Shown one piece after another: positions 43,085-52,597 of a stretch of 64,000 nt of DNA. Both the position numbers and the translations under genes were made by a program. Location of the stretch: NCBI RefSeq assembly GCF_020037025.1, contig NZ_JAIQLH010000002.1, positions 50,736 to 114,735 of the forward strand, in the 5' to 3' direction. The notes under the pieces were generated by a model. The model saw only the letters and a program-made list of their open reading frames with translations. It made no database searches and was not told the DNA's origin. The DNA is from Streptomyces huiliensis (GTDB taxonomy: Bacteria > Actinomycetota > Actinomycetes > Streptomycetales > Streptomycetaceae). Each line of letters starts with the position of its first letter. Position 1 is the stretch's first letter.

Positions 43085-44157
43085 ACGCGCACCCAGCGCC
43101 CCAACGCCAGCCCCGCCTCGTCCTTCTGCCGCGTCACGCACAACCCGCCGTCAGGCGCGAAAGCCGCCAGCACCACCCGCCCCAGGGCGTCGAGCGCCAT
43201 CGCGGGCGCGCCCACGCACGCCTCCCCGGTCTTCGACCAGAACGCCCCCGCCGCCTCGTCCCCCGTGGGGTAAGCGGCAACAGCCGGCAAGCCGGAAGCG
43301 GTCCGCTGCGCGAGGACCGTGCAGTCGTGGCCGTCGATGGTGGTGCGGACGGCGGCGACGGGGCCGGTGCCCTCGTCGTCGGAGGGGCCGAGGAGGGCGG
43401 GGACGACGTCGTCCTCGGGGTCGCCGACGGCGCGGGTGTGGACGCGCAGGGCGGAGTCGGCGGTGTCGCGCCAGAAGTGGCTGACGCGGCCGTCGCCGGC
43501 GTCGAGGCAGGAGGCGGAGCCGGGCAGCGGCGCGGCCGGGATGTTGCGCACCCGCTTCAGGGGGCCGCCGGGCTGCTCCTGCCGCCAGCTCTGGACGCTG
43601 CCGTCGCAGGGGGCGAGGAGTTCGGCGCGCCCGTCCTCGGTCACGGTCGCGGCGAGGGAGTCGAGGACGTTGCTGCCCTTCATGTCCGTCCAGGCGCCCC
43701 AGACGCCCTTGGCGTCCTGGCGGCGGCCGCAGACGCCGCCGCCCGCGTTCCGGAGGAAGACCTGCGGGCCGTTCTTGTCTACGACCACGACGGGGGCCCC
43801 GATCCGGGCGGCGCGCTCGCGGTCCTGGCCGTAGGGGGTGCCGAGCGAGCGCCAGGGCGTCAGGGCCCGGCCGGGCTGGAACTGGGTCGCGTAGACGACG
43901 TCCGTGTCGGTGTGGCCGTCGTCCGTCCGCCGGCTGCGGACGCCGAAGAGGTAGACGTACCCCTGCGGGGTGCGGCAGAGCGAGAGGTGGGGCTCCAGGC
44001 CGGGGACGGTGAGCTGCTCGGGGCCCGTCCAGTCCGGGCCGCCGGGGCGGGTCTCGGTCCAGCGCAGCAGGCCGTTGGCGGCGGGCGCGTAGGCCGTGAG
44101 CCGGCCGTCCTGTCCCCGCAGCAGCCAGCCGGTCGTGGGGGTGGCCGTCCGTGCCAT
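43081..44157 (-). CDS. Predicted beta-propeller protein, cytoplasmic
   Basis: A 358-residue protein without signal peptide or membrane segment. It has repeated units of about 45-50 residues with the pattern hydrophobic strand, short turn, then W-x-polar: LRWTETRPGGPDWTGPEQL, VYLFGVRSR, TPWRSLGTPYGQD, VWGAWTDMKGS and SHFWRDTADS. Such units suggest a tectonin/PLL-like propeller fold, which often binds sugars, but no function can be assigned. The stop codon sits inside the intergenic repeat fragment. Confidence 0.55.
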   Translation of the reverse strand: MARTATPTTGWLLRGQDGRLTAYAPAANGLLRWTETRPGGPDWTGPEQLTVPGLEPHLSLCRTPQGYVYLFGVRSRRTDDGHTDTDVVYATQFQPGRALTPWRSLGTPYGQDRERAARIGAPVVVVDKNGPQVFLRNAGGGVCGRRQDAKGVWGAWTDMKGSNVLDSLAATVTEDGRAELLAPCDGSVQSWRQEQPGGPLKRVRNIPAAPLPGSASCLDAGDGRVSHFWRDTADSALRVHTRAVGDPEDDVVPALLGPSDDEGTGPVAAVRTTIDGHDCTVLAQRTASGLPAVAAYPTGDEAAGAFWSKTGEACVGAPAMALDALGRVVLAAFAPDGGLCVTRQKDEAGLALGRWVRV

Positions 44158-44292
44158 GACTCGCTGCCAGCCTCTCTCTGCCCCAATTCCGCGTCGCGCG
44201 GAGCCGTTTCACCGGCGTTTTCCGACCCCCGACAATAACATTGCGCAGGTGAGCGCATTCCGGTTCGCGGTCGGCGTGCGAGCCTGGTCGGT

Positions 44293-44721
44293 ATGGCCGA
44301 TGTGAACGCCGGCGAGAACGCCGGAACGACCGAGCCCGGGCCCCTGCTCGTCGTCGACGCCGCCAACGTCGTGGGCAGCGTGCCCGACGGCTGGTGGCGG
44401 GACCGCCGCGGGGCCACCGAGCGGCTGCGCGACGCCCTGGCCCCGTACGCGGCCGGCGGCCTGCCGGACGTGCTGCCGCCGCTGCCCGGCCCGCTGGACG
44501 TCGTCCTGGTGGTGGAGGGCGCGGCGCGCGGGACGGAGCCGGTGCCGGGGGTGCGGGTGGACGCGGCGGGCGGCAGTGGGGACGACCGGATCGTCGAGGT
44601 GGTGGCCGGGGAGCGGGCCCGGGGGCGGCGGTGCGTGGTGGCGACCGCCGACCGGGAGCTGCGGGCGCGGGTCGCGGAGCTCGGCGCGGAGACGGTGGGG
44701 CCGCGGACGGTACGGCCCTGA
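44293..44721 (+). CDS. NYN-domain (PIN-like) predicted ribonuclease
   Basis: A 142-residue protein with acidic residues spaced as in NYN/PIN nucleases: LLVVDAANVVGSVPDGWW near the N-terminus, VVLVVEGAARG in the middle, GSGDDRIVEVV and CVVATADRELRARVAELG near the end. These acidic clusters would bind divalent metal. Homologues in Streptomyces are commonly annotated as NTP pyrophosphohydrolase-like or NYN-domain proteins. It is divergent from the propeller gene. Confidence 0.75.
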   Translation: MADVNAGENAGTTEPGPLLVVDAANVVGSVPDGWWRDRRGATERLRDALAPYAAGGLPDVLPPLPGPLDVVLVVEGAARGTEPVPGVRVDAAGGSGDDRIVEVVAGERARGRRCVVATADRELRARVAELGAETVGPRTVRP

Positions 44722-44732
44722 CGTCTTGTGAC

Positions 44733-44758
44733 GGTCCGCCGCGGCAGCGCGGCGGGCC
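44733..44758. terminator. Hairpin between convergent NYN and glycosyltransferase genes
   Basis: GGTCCGCCGCG (44733-44743) pairs with CGCGGCGGGCC (44748-44758) with one G-T pair. Confidence 0.5.
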
Positions 44759-44771
44759 TCACCGCACGACC

Positions 44772-46271
44772 TCACCGCCGCGCGTACAGCACCGCCCCCT
44801 CCACGCTCCCCACGCGCGCGTACCCGCCCCGCAGGAAGGCCCGCAGCGTGGGCACCCGGGCCACGGCGTACGGCCGGCCCCGGGAGTCGTCCACGACCAG
44901 CGCCGGGGGGCGGGCCCGCAGTTCGCGGCGGAGGACGGGCCAGCCGCCCGGCACCCCGTACGCCTCCCCGACGGCCGAGGCGTCCCGGCCGCCGCTGTAG
45001 TTGGTGAGCAGTCCGGCCGTCAGGAAGCGGCCGGCGGGCGGGCGTCCGGCGAACCAGTACTGCTCGGGGTGCATGCCCCAGATCAGCACCGGGTCGGCGG
45101 GGGCGGTCCTGGCCCGCACCGCGTCCGCGACCCGCAGCGAGTGCGGCAGCTCGGGCGGGGTGGCGAGCAGTCCGGCGGTCAGGAAGGCGGCGCAGGACAG
45201 GGCGCAGAGGGCGCCGGCGACGCGCCGGGCCGCGTCGGGGAGGGCGCGCAGGGCGGCGGTGGCCAGCAGGGTGAGGGGCGGGATCAGCTGGAGGTAGTAG
45301 TGGCCGAAGAAGTGGAAGCCGGTGGTGACGGCCACCGCGGAGGCGATCAGCCACAGCCACAGCTCGGGCGGCGCGACCCGGCGGCGGGCCAGCAGGAGGA
45401 GGCAGACGGGGGCGAGCAGGCCCGCGCAACTGGTGGTCAGGACCCCCGCGTTGGCGACGGCCCGGGCGGCGGAGGCGGCGACCGTGCCCTCGACGGACGC
45501 GTAGCTGCCGGAGCCGGTCACGCACCAGAACAGCAGCCGGGCCGGGCCGCACGCCCAGGCGACGGCGGCGACGGGCAGGGTGACGCCGAGCGCGAGGGCG
45601 GCCGTGCCGCCGCGGGCGGCGGGGCGGGTGGTCCAGAGCATCAGCAGGACGGGGGCGAGGACCGCTCCCCCGGTCTGCTTGGTCAGCAGGGCCGCCGCCG
45701 TCGCCAGGCCGGCCCGGCCCCACCGGCCGCGGTCGGCGCACCACATGGCGGCGGCCGTCCACGGGACGGCGAACACCTCGAAGGTGGCGGCCTGGGCGTC
45801 CTCGGGCTCCAGGCCGATGGAGACCAGCAGGTAGAGCACCCCGGCCGTGCGCCCGGCGCGCTCGCCCCAGCGGCGGCGGGCGAGCGAGGCCAGCAGTACG
45901 GCCGTCACCAGCTGGGCCGCCACGGCCAGCCCTTTGAGCGGCAGCAGCGAGCCGTCGCCGAAGGCCCGGAAGCACGCCTCGTACAGCCAGGGCAGCAGGG
46001 GCGGCTTGCGGTCGACGACGGTGCGGTAGAGGACGGCGCCGTGGGTGAGCATCCGGGCCTGGGTGGCGAGGAAGCCCTCGTCCGGGTTCCACAGCGGGCG
46101 GAGGAAGGACGGCAGCCGGGTGACGAGGGCCAGGGCGGTCAGGACGGGCAGCAGCCCGGCCCAGAAGGGCAGCCCGCGCCGGGGACCCGGGGACGGCGGC
46201 TCGGCGCTCGCCCGGGGGCGGGGGACGGCGACGGGGGCCGGGACGGCGGCGACGTGCTGCGCGGCGGACAT
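44772..46271 (-). CDS. Membrane glycosyltransferase, GT39/ArnT-like
   Basis: A 499-residue polytopic protein with 11-12 hydrophobic segments. The first extracytoplasmic loop carries the acidic pair WNPDEGFLATQARML, followed by LYRTVVDRKPPLLPWLY, as in GT-C enzymes of the ArnT/PMT type that use lipid-linked sugars. FHFFGHYYLQLIPPLTLL is a conserved mid segment. It is expected to transfer a sugar from polyprenyl phosphate to a surface lipid or protein. A 40-residue proline-rich cytoplasmic N-terminus precedes helix 1. Confidence 0.8.
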   Translation of the reverse strand: MSAAQHVAAVPAPVAVPRPRASAEPPSPGPRRGLPFWAGLLPVLTALALVTRLPSFLRPLWNPDEGFLATQARMLTHGAVLYRTVVDRKPPLLPWLYEACFRAFGDGSLLPLKGLAVAAQLVTAVLLASLARRRWGERAGRTAGVLYLLVSIGLEPEDAQAATFEVFAVPWTAAAMWCADRGRWGRAGLATAAALLTKQTGGAVLAPVLLMLWTTRPAARGGTAALALGVTLPVAAVAWACGPARLLFWCVTGSGSYASVEGTVAASAARAVANAGVLTTSCAGLLAPVCLLLLARRRVAPPELWLWLIASAVAVTTGFHFFGHYYLQLIPPLTLLATAALRALPDAARRVAGALCALSCAAFLTAGLLATPPELPHSLRVADAVRARTAPADPVLIWGMHPEQYWFAGRPPAGRFLTAGLLTNYSGGRDASAVGEAYGVPGGWPVLRRELRARPPALVVDDSRGRPYAVARVPTLRAFLRGGYARVGSVEGAVLYARR

Positions 46272-46437
46272 GCGGCCAACCTAGGGCTCCGTACGTTCCG
46301 GCGGCGGGTGACATACGGAGCCGTCAGGGAGGAATCAGGGACGAGGCGGGGCGGAGTCGGGGGTGCGTCGGGGAGCGGGTCGGGGGCGGGTCGGGGACGG
46401 GTCGGGGAAAACCCCGGCTGGGCCGGGCGGGCCCCCG

Positions 46438-47991
46438 TCAGCGTCCGCCCGGGCCCGGCCCCGCCGCCTTCGTCGAGGCCGGTGCCGCGGCCTCCGCCGC
46501 CACCCTGCTGTGCCGCTTGCCGTACGCGAAGTAGACGAGGACGCCCACGGCCATCCACACGGCGAACCGCAGCCAGGTCTCCGCCGGGAGGTTGAGCATC
46601 AGCCAGAGCGAGGCCAGCACGGACAGCACCGGCACGGCGGGCACGAACGGGGTGCGGAAGGCGCGCGGCAGGTCGGGGCGGGACCGGCGGAGCAGGACGA
46701 CGCCGAGGGCGACGACGATGAAGGCGAAGAGGGTCCCGATGTTGACGAGCTCGGCCAGCACGTCGATGGAGGTGAACCCGGCGACGACCGCGACGACGGC
46801 CCCGAGGAGGAGCGTCGAGCGGTAGGGCGTGCCGTAGCGGGGGTGCACGGTGGAGAAGACGCGCGGCAGCAGTCCGTCGCGGCTCATCGCGAAGAACACC
46901 CGGCTCTGCCCGAGCAGCAGGATCATGCAGACGGAGGTGAGGCCGACGGCCGCCCCGAAGCTGATCAGCCCGGCCCAGAAGGGGTGCCCGGCGTCCTTGA
47001 AGGCGTCGGCGAGCGGCGCGTCGACGGAGAGTCGGCTGTACTTCTGCATGCCGGTGACGACGACGGAGACGGCCACGTAGAGCACCGTGCAGATGACGAG
47101 CGAGCCGAGGATGCCGCGCGGCACGTCGCGCTGCGGGTTGTGGGTCTCCTCGGCGGCGGTGGCGACGATGTCGAAGCCGATGAAGGCGAAGAAGACCACG
47201 GCGGCGGCCGAGAAGATGCCCATGACGCCGAAGTGGGACGGCGTGAAGCCGAAGAGGAGCTGGGAGAGGGGGGCGGCCAGCCCGCTGCCGCCCGCGCTGC
47301 CCTGGGAGGGCGGGATGAACGGGTCGTAGTTGGCGCCGGTGACGAAGAACGAGCCGGCGATGATGACGATGAGGACGACCGTCACCTTCACGCCCACCAC
47401 GACGGAGGTGACGCGCGAGGACAGCTTCATCCCGACGACCAGGATCGCGGTGAGCACCAGCACCAGGACGCAGGCGAGCAGGTCGAACCCGAAGTCGCCG
47501 TGGTGCGGTCCGGAGAGGGCCGCGGGGAAGTGCCAGCCCGCAGTGTCGAACAGCGAGCGGATGTAGCCGGACCAGCCGACGGAGACCACGGCGCAGCCCA
47601 GCGCCAGCTCCAGGATCAGGTCCCAGCCGATGATCCAGGCGGGCAGCTCGCCTAGGGAGGCGTACGAGAAGGTGTACGCGGAGCCGGCCACCGGCACGGT
47701 GGAGGCGAACTCGGCGTAGCACAGCGCGGCCAGGCCGCAGACGATGCCGGCGAGCACGAAGGACAGGGCCACGGAGGGTCCGGCGCTCTCCTTGGCGACC
47801 TTGCCGGTGAGGACGAAGATGCCGGTGCCGATGACGACGCCCACGCCGAAGACGGTGAGGTCGAGGGCGGAGAGGGACTTCTTGAGGACGTGTTCCGGTT
47901 CCTCGGTGTCCCGGATGGACTGCTCCACCGTCTTCGTCCGGAACACTCCGCTCCTGCCGCGGTCGTTCCGGGTCGGTCGCTCCGTGGCCAT
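46438..47991 (-). CDS. APC-family amino acid permease (cationic amino acid type)
   Basis: A 517-residue, 12-13 helix transporter. Helix 1 has the APC signature VFGVGVVIGTGIFVLTG, followed by AALCYAEFASTVPVAGSAYT, FFAFIGFDIVATAAEETHNP in helix 6 and MSRDGLLPRVFSTVHPRYGTP. It resembles the CAT/YfnA group that takes up neutral or basic amino acids by proton symport. A leading DRGRSGVFRTKTVEQSI segment is usual for Streptomyces members. The spacer downstream (46272-46437) contains GGGTCGGGG-rich imperfect repeats. Confidence 0.88.
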   Translation of the reverse strand: MATERPTRNDRGRSGVFRTKTVEQSIRDTEEPEHVLKKSLSALDLTVFGVGVVIGTGIFVLTGKVAKESAGPSVALSFVLAGIVCGLAALCYAEFASTVPVAGSAYTFSYASLGELPAWIIGWDLILELALGCAVVSVGWSGYIRSLFDTAGWHFPAALSGPHHGDFGFDLLACVLVLVLTAILVVGMKLSSRVTSVVVGVKVTVVLIVIIAGSFFVTGANYDPFIPPSQGSAGGSGLAAPLSQLLFGFTPSHFGVMGIFSAAAVVFFAFIGFDIVATAAEETHNPQRDVPRGILGSLVICTVLYVAVSVVVTGMQKYSRLSVDAPLADAFKDAGHPFWAGLISFGAAVGLTSVCMILLLGQSRVFFAMSRDGLLPRVFSTVHPRYGTPYRSTLLLGAVVAVVAGFTSIDVLAELVNIGTLFAFIVVALGVVLLRRSRPDLPRAFRTPFVPAVPVLSVLASLWLMLNLPAETWLRFAVWMAVGVLVYFAYGKRHSRVAAEAAAPASTKAAGPGPGGR

Positions 47992-48156
47992 CGGCCCACC
48001 TCCACCAGTCGCGGCGCGCGGACGTACCGCGTAGGCGGCCGTACCGCGTCGTCCCTGAACTGAGCGAGTGTCCGTTATGTCCGGGTCTGGACTCGGGTGG
48101 CCACAGCCTCTCCGTCGCCGGATTCACCCGATGGAGGGCAGCCGGGGGGACGCGCG

Positions 48157-48199
48157 AGGGCCGGCCGGACCACTCCGGGAGGAGGGTCCGACCGGCCCT
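48157..48199 (-). terminator. Hairpin terminator downstream of dxs
   Basis: A 15-base stem with one mismatch (48157-48171 with 48185-48199), just behind the dxs stop in the direction of transcription. Confidence 0.65.
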
Positions 48200-48216
48200 G
48201 GGGTGCTGTCGGGCGG

Positions 48217-50181
48217 TCAGTCGCGGACGGCCTCGGCGGGCTCGCCCGGACCGTCCGCGCCGGGGAGCGGCGTGCTGTCAGCGGTCTCCACGGAGGTCCC
48301 GTCGAGCTTGGCGACCAGTCCGGTGACCTGGCGGGCGATGTCCGGGGCGGTCAGCCCGATCTCGGCCATGACCTCCTTGCGGGAGGCGTGGTCGAGGAAG
48401 CGCGGCGGGATGCCGAAGTCGCGCAGCGGCAGGTCGACGCCGGCGTCCCGGAGCGCCTGCGCGACGGCCGAACCGACGCCGCCCACCCGGCCGTTGTCCT
48501 CGACGGTGACGACGACGCGGTGCTCCCGGGCCAGGCCCGGCAGCGCCTCGTCGACCGGCTTGACCCAGCGCGGGTCGACGACGGTGGAGGAGATGCCCTG
48601 CTTGTCGAGCAGGTCGGCGATCTCCAGGCACATGGGCGCGAGGGCGCCGACGGAGACGATCAGGACGTCCGGCCTGACGGCGCCCTCGGCGGGCTTCCGC
48701 AGCACGTCCATGCCGCCGACCCGGCCGACGGCCTCGACGGCCGGTCCGACCGTGCCCTTGGAGTAGCGCACGACGGTCGGGGCGTCGTCGACCTCGACGG
48801 CCTCGCGGAGCTGGGCGCGGACCTGGTCGGCGTCGCGCGGGGCGGCGATCCGCAGGCCGGGCACGACCTGGAGGATCGACATGTCCCACATGCCGTTGTG
48901 CGAGGCGCCGTCGTCGCCGGTGACGCCGGCGCGGTCGAGGACGAAGGTGACGCCGCACTTGTGCAGGGCCACGTCCATCAGGACCTGGTCGAAGGCGCGG
49001 TTGAGGAACGTCGCGTAGACCGCGAAGACCGGGTGCAGGCCGCCCGTCGCCAGGCCGGCCGCGGAGGTGGCGGCGTGCTGCTCGGCGATGCCCACGTCGT
49101 AGACGCGGTCCGGGAACTCCTGGGCGAACTTGCCCAGGCCGACCGGCTGCATCATCGCGGCCGTGATCGCGACGATGTCCTCGCGCTCGCGGCCCAGCGC
49201 GACCATCTCGTCGCCGAAGACCGAGGTCCAGCTCGCGCCGGAGGCGGCGACCGGCAGGCCGGTGTCGGGGTGGATGACGCCGATGCCGTGGAAGCGGTCC
49301 GCCTCGTGCTGCTCGGCGGGCTGGTAGCCGCGGCCCTTCTCGGTGAGGCAGTGGACGATCACCGGGCCGTTGAAGCGCTTGGCGCGCTGCAGGGCGGACT
49401 CCAGGGCCTCGATGTCGTGGCCGTCGATCGGGCCGACGTACTTCAGGCCCAGGTCCTCGAACATGCCCTGGGGGGCGATGAAGTCCTTGAGGCCCTTCTT
49501 GGCGCCGTGCAGCGTCTCGTACAGCGGCTTGCCGACGACCGGGGTGCGCTCCAGCAGGTCCTTGCCGCGGGCCAGGAAGCGCTCGTAGCCGTCGGTGGTG
49601 CGCAGGGTGGCCAGGTGGTTGGCAAGGCCGCCGATGGTGGGCGCGTAGGAGCGCTCGTTGTCGTTGACGACGATCACGAGCGGGCGGTCCTTGGCCACGG
49701 CGATGTTGTTCAGCGCCTCCCAGGCCATGCCGCCGGTGAGCGCGCCGTCGCCGATGACGGCGGCGACGTGCCGGTCGTGGCGGCCCAGCACCTGGTTGGC
49801 CTTGGCCAGGCCGTCGGCCCAGCCGAGGACTGTGGAGGCGTGGCTGTTCTCGATGACGTCGTGCTCGGACTCCTCGCGCGAGGGGTAGCCCGAGAGGCCG
49901 CCCTTGGCCCGCAGCCGGGAGAAGTCCTGGCGGCCGGTGAGCAGCTTGTGCACGTACGCCTGGTGCCCGGTGTCGAAGAGGATCTTGTCCTTGGGCGAGT
50001 CGAAGACGCGGTGCAGGGCGATCGTGAGCTCGACCACACCGAGGTTGGGGCCGAGGTGGCCACCGGTCTTGGAGACGGCGTCGACGAGGAAGGTGCGGAT
50101 CTCCGCGGCCAGCCGGTCGAGCTGCTCGGGGCTCAGCCGGTCAAGATCGCGCGGTTCCCTGATGCGGGTCAGCAGGGCCAC
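48217..50181 (-). CDS. dxs: 1-deoxy-D-xylulose-5-phosphate synthase
   Basis: A 654-residue thiamine-diphosphate enzyme, first step of the non-mevalonate isoprenoid pathway, joining pyruvate and glyceraldehyde 3-phosphate. Landmarks are [33 protein letters not shown] (ThDP/Mg site), [33 protein letters not shown] with the catalytic Glu, and [23 protein letters not shown] precedes the GTG at 50181; the longer frame upstream runs through the intergenic repeat and is not coding. Length matches the family. Confidence 0.96.
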   Translation of the reverse strand: MALLTRIREPRDLDRLSPEQLDRLAAEIRTFLVDAVSKTGGHLGPNLGVVELTIALHRVFDSPKDKILFDTGHQAYVHKLLTGRQDFSRLRAKGGLSGYPSREESEHDVIENSHASTVLGWADGLAKANQVLGRHDRHVAAVIGDGALTGGMAWEALNNIAVAKDRPLVIVVNDNERSYAPTIGGLANHLATLRTTDGYERFLARGKDLLERTPVVGKPLYETLHGAKKGLKDFIAPQGMFEDLGLKYVGPIDGHDIEALESALQRAKRFNGPVIVHCLTEKGRGYQPAEQHEADRFHGIGVIHPDTGLPVAASGASWTSVFGDEMVALGREREDIVAITAAMMQPVGLGKFAQEFPDRVYDVGIAEQHAATSAAGLATGGLHPVFAVYATFLNRAFDQVLMDVALHKCGVTFVLDRAGVTGDDGASHNGMWDMSILQVVPGLRIAAPRDADQVRAQLREAVEVDDAPTVVRYSKGTVGPAVEAVGRVGGMDVLRKPAEGAVRPDVLIVSVGALAPMCLEIADLLDKQGISSTVVDPRWVKPVDEALPGLAREHRVVVTVEDNGRVGGVGSAVAQALRDAGVDLPLRDFGIPPRFLDHASRKEVMAEIGLTAPDIARQVTGLVAKLDGTSVETADSTPLPGADGPGEPAEAVRD

Positions 50182-50299
50182 CCGTGCCTCCTTAAGCTGT
50201 CGAGCTTTTGCCGGTCGGTCGAGTCTAATCTTCCGCTTGGCGTGGCGGTGAACGGGTGAGGGGATGTATGTCACCCGGATGCTCGGTGGTGGGGTCTGG

Positions 50300-50520
50300 G
50301 GGTGGGGGTGCCCCGGTCCCGCCCTTTCACCGTTTCCTGGGGCTGCGCCCCAGACCCCGCTTGTCGCGGCTCCGCCGCTCGTCCTCAAGCGCCGGACGGG
50401 CTGGATTCAGCCCGTCCGGCGCTTGAGGACAGCGCGCGCAGCGCGCTTCGGGGGTCTGGGGGCTCGCCCCCAGGAATCGGCGAAGGGGTGGGACCGGGGC
50501 ACCGCCCGCCGCAGGCGCTA
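50300..50520. repeat. Large palindromic intergenic repeat, copy B, with a 20-bp hairpin
   Basis: It runs from GGTGCCCCGGTCCCGCCC to GGGACCGGGGCACCGCCC. A perfect 20-bp stem (50383-50402 with 50409-50428) around the loop GGATTC differs from copy A by one compensatory base pair. The stop codon TAG of the leftward xylH-like gene (50518) is the last triplet of the element. Confidence 0.85.
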
Positions 50521-51795
50521 CGCCCGCCCAGCCGTCCGCTGCGTCCGGCGCGAGACCGAGTCGATCACCACGGCGGCCAGCAGCACCGCACCAGTGATCA
50601 TGTACTGAACCGCCGAGGCGATCCCCAGAAGCGCCATCCCCGAAGCGATCGACTGGATGACCAGCACACCGAGCAGCGCGGACCAGGTCTTGCCCCGGCC
50701 ACCGAACAGACTCGTCCCGCCGATCACCGCCGCCGCGATGGCGTTCATCAGCAGGCTGCCCGCCCCCGAGGACTGGTTCGCCGCGTTGATCTGGGAGGCC
50801 AGGAACATCCCGCCCAGCGCCGCCATCGTCCCGGAGAGCGCGAAGACCGAGATCCGGACCGTCGCCACGTCGATGCCGGCCCGGCGGGCCGCCTCGACGC
50901 CGCCGCCGAGGGCGAAGACCTTGCGGCCGTAGCGGGTGCGGCGCAGCACGAGGTCGAGGGCGACGACGACGCCGACGAAGATCACGACGGCCAGCGGGAG
51001 GCCCTTGTACTGGTTGAACACCCAGGCCACCGCGTAGGCGGGCACCGCCAGGGCGGCCGTGCGCAGCACGATCTCGGCGAACGGCCGGCTGGGCACCTGG
51101 GCGGCGGTCCGCCGGTGGGCGTCGCGCCAGGCGACCAGGAAGTAGGCCAGGACAGTGGCCGTGGCCAGCCCGTAGGCGGCGGAGATGTCCTCGAAGTAGT
51201 GGTTGGTGAGCTTGGCGACGAGCCCCGAGTCGTCGAGGTTGATCGTCCCGTTGGACCCCAGGACCTCCAGCATCAGGCCGTTCCAGCCCAGCAGCCCGGC
51301 CAGCGTCACGACGAACGCGGGCACGCCGATCCGGGCGAAGAAGAAGCCGTGGATCACTCCGGCGACCGTGCCGGTGAGGAGCGCCAGGATCAGCGCGAGC
51401 CACTCGGGCATGCCGTGGTTGACGTTGAGCACCGCGAAGACCGCCGCCGCCAGGCCGCTGACCGAGCCGACGGAGAGGTCGATCTCGCCCAGGATGAGGA
51501 CGAAGACGATGCCGACGGCGATCAGGCCGGTGCCCGCCGCGGTGATGAAGAGGTTGGAGAGGTTCTCGGCGCCGAGGAAGGCCGAGTCCTGGAGCTGGAA
51601 CACCAGGCAGATGACGATCAGGCCGACGACGACGGGGAGCGAGCCCAGCTCGCCGCTGCGCAGCTTGCGGACGAATTCGCCCCAGTAGCCGGCGAAGCCC
51701 TCCTGGCGGACCAGCAGCCGCGGGTCGACGGGGGTGGCGACGGCCGGGGCGGCGGGCTGGGGGCCCTCGGGGGTCTTGGAGAGGTCGGTGGTCAT
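50518..51795 (-). CDS. xylH: Sugar ABC transporter permease (XylH type)
   Basis: A 425-residue membrane protein with 10 or more helices. It contains LILGEIDLSVGSVSGLAAAVFAVL, the conserved permease motif of the ribose/xylose (CUT2) family, IGVPAFVVTLAGLLGWNG, and GGGVEAARRAGIDVATVRIS, the coupling loop to the ATPase. MNAIAAAVIGGTSLFGGRG is near the end. The start overlaps the ATPase stop. With the neighbouring ATPase and binding protein it forms a high-affinity pentose/xylose importer. Confidence 0.9.
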   Translation of the reverse strand: MTTDLSKTPEGPQPAAPAVATPVDPRLLVRQEGFAGYWGEFVRKLRSGELGSLPVVVGLIVICLVFQLQDSAFLGAENLSNLFITAAGTGLIAVGIVFVLILGEIDLSVGSVSGLAAAVFAVLNVNHGMPEWLALILALLTGTVAGVIHGFFFARIGVPAFVVTLAGLLGWNGLMLEVLGSNGTINLDDSGLVAKLTNHYFEDISAAYGLATATVLAYFLVAWRDAHRRTAAQVPSRPFAEIVLRTAALAVPAYAVAWVFNQYKGLPLAVVIFVGVVVALDLVLRRTRYGRKVFALGGGVEAARRAGIDVATVRISVFALSGTMAALGGMFLASQINAANQSSGAGSLLMNAIAAAVIGGTSLFGGRGKTWSALLGVLVIQSIASGMALLGIASAVQYMITGAVLLAAVVIDSVSRRTQRTAGRA

Positions 51796-52571
51796 GCCCG
51801 GTCCTCCGCGATGCGGGCCTTACGGCGGGTGACAGCGTTGTCAGTGGCGCCGGTGATGGCCGAGACGATCTCTTCCTGGGAGGTGGTGCGCACGGCGAAG
51901 ACCCCGTTGTTCCGGCCGAGGCGCAGCACCGCCACGCGGTCGGCGACGGCCTGGACGTCGGCCATGTTGTGGCTGATGAGGATCACGCCGAGACCTCGCT
52001 CGCGGAGCCGTTCCACCAGGTCGAGGACCTGCGCGGTCTGCTCCACGCCGAGCGCGGCGGTGGGCTCGTCGAGGATGACGACCTTGGGCTCGCCGAGCAG
52101 CGAGCGGGCGATGGCGACGGTCTGCCGCTGGCCGCCGGAGAGGGCGGCGACGGGGATCCGGACGCTGGGGATGCGGATGGACAGGGTGGCGAGCAGCTCG
52201 CGGGCCCGGCGCTCCATCTCGACCTCGTCCAGCACTCCGGCGCGGGAGATCTCCCGGCCGAGGAAGAGGTTGCCGACGACGTCGAGGTTGTCGCAGAGGG
52301 CGAGGTCCTGGTAGACGGTGGCGATGCCGAGCTCCTGGGCGGTGTGCGGCCGGTCGATGGTGACGGGCCGCCCCTCCCACTCGATGACGCCGTCGTCGGC
52401 GGGCGCGACGCCCGCGATGGTCTTGACGAGGGTGGACTTGCCGGCGCCGTTGTCGCCCACCAGGGCGACCACCTCACCGGGACGGATCTCCAGCTCCACG
52501 TCGGTCAGCGCCTGGACGGCACCGAACCGCTTGGAGATCCCGCGCAACGCCAGTACGGGTGCGGCGGACAT
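51792..52571 (-). CDS. xylG: Sugar ABC transporter ATPase (XylG type, single domain)
   Basis: A 259-residue ATPase: Walker A VGDNGAGKST near residue 38, Q-loop YQDLALCDNL, signature LSGGQRQ, Walker B VVILDEPTAALG and the H-loop ILISHNM. CUT2 transporters usually have a 500-residue duplicated ATPase; this is the single-domain form, presumably acting as a homodimer, as is usual for the Streptomyces xylose-type system. Overlaps xylH by four bases. Confidence 0.9.
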   Translation of the reverse strand: MSAAPVLALRGISKRFGAVQALTDVELEIRPGEVVALVGDNGAGKSTLVKTIAGVAPADDGVIEWEGRPVTIDRPHTAQELGIATVYQDLALCDNLDVVGNLFLGREISRAGVLDEVEMERRARELLATLSIRIPSVRIPVAALSGGQRQTVAIARSLLGEPKVVILDEPTAALGVEQTAQVLDLVERLRERGLGVILISHNMADVQAVADRVAVLRLGRNNGVFAVRTTSQEEIVSAITGATDNAVTRRKARIAEDRA

Positions 52572-52597
52572 GTGGATCAGCTCCTCGGGCGGGCGCC

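Noticed and set aside
50182..50388. N-terminal extension of dxs to 723 residues
   Set aside because: It would run through the intergenic repeat and hairpin; GTG at 50181 has GGAGG and matches the family length.
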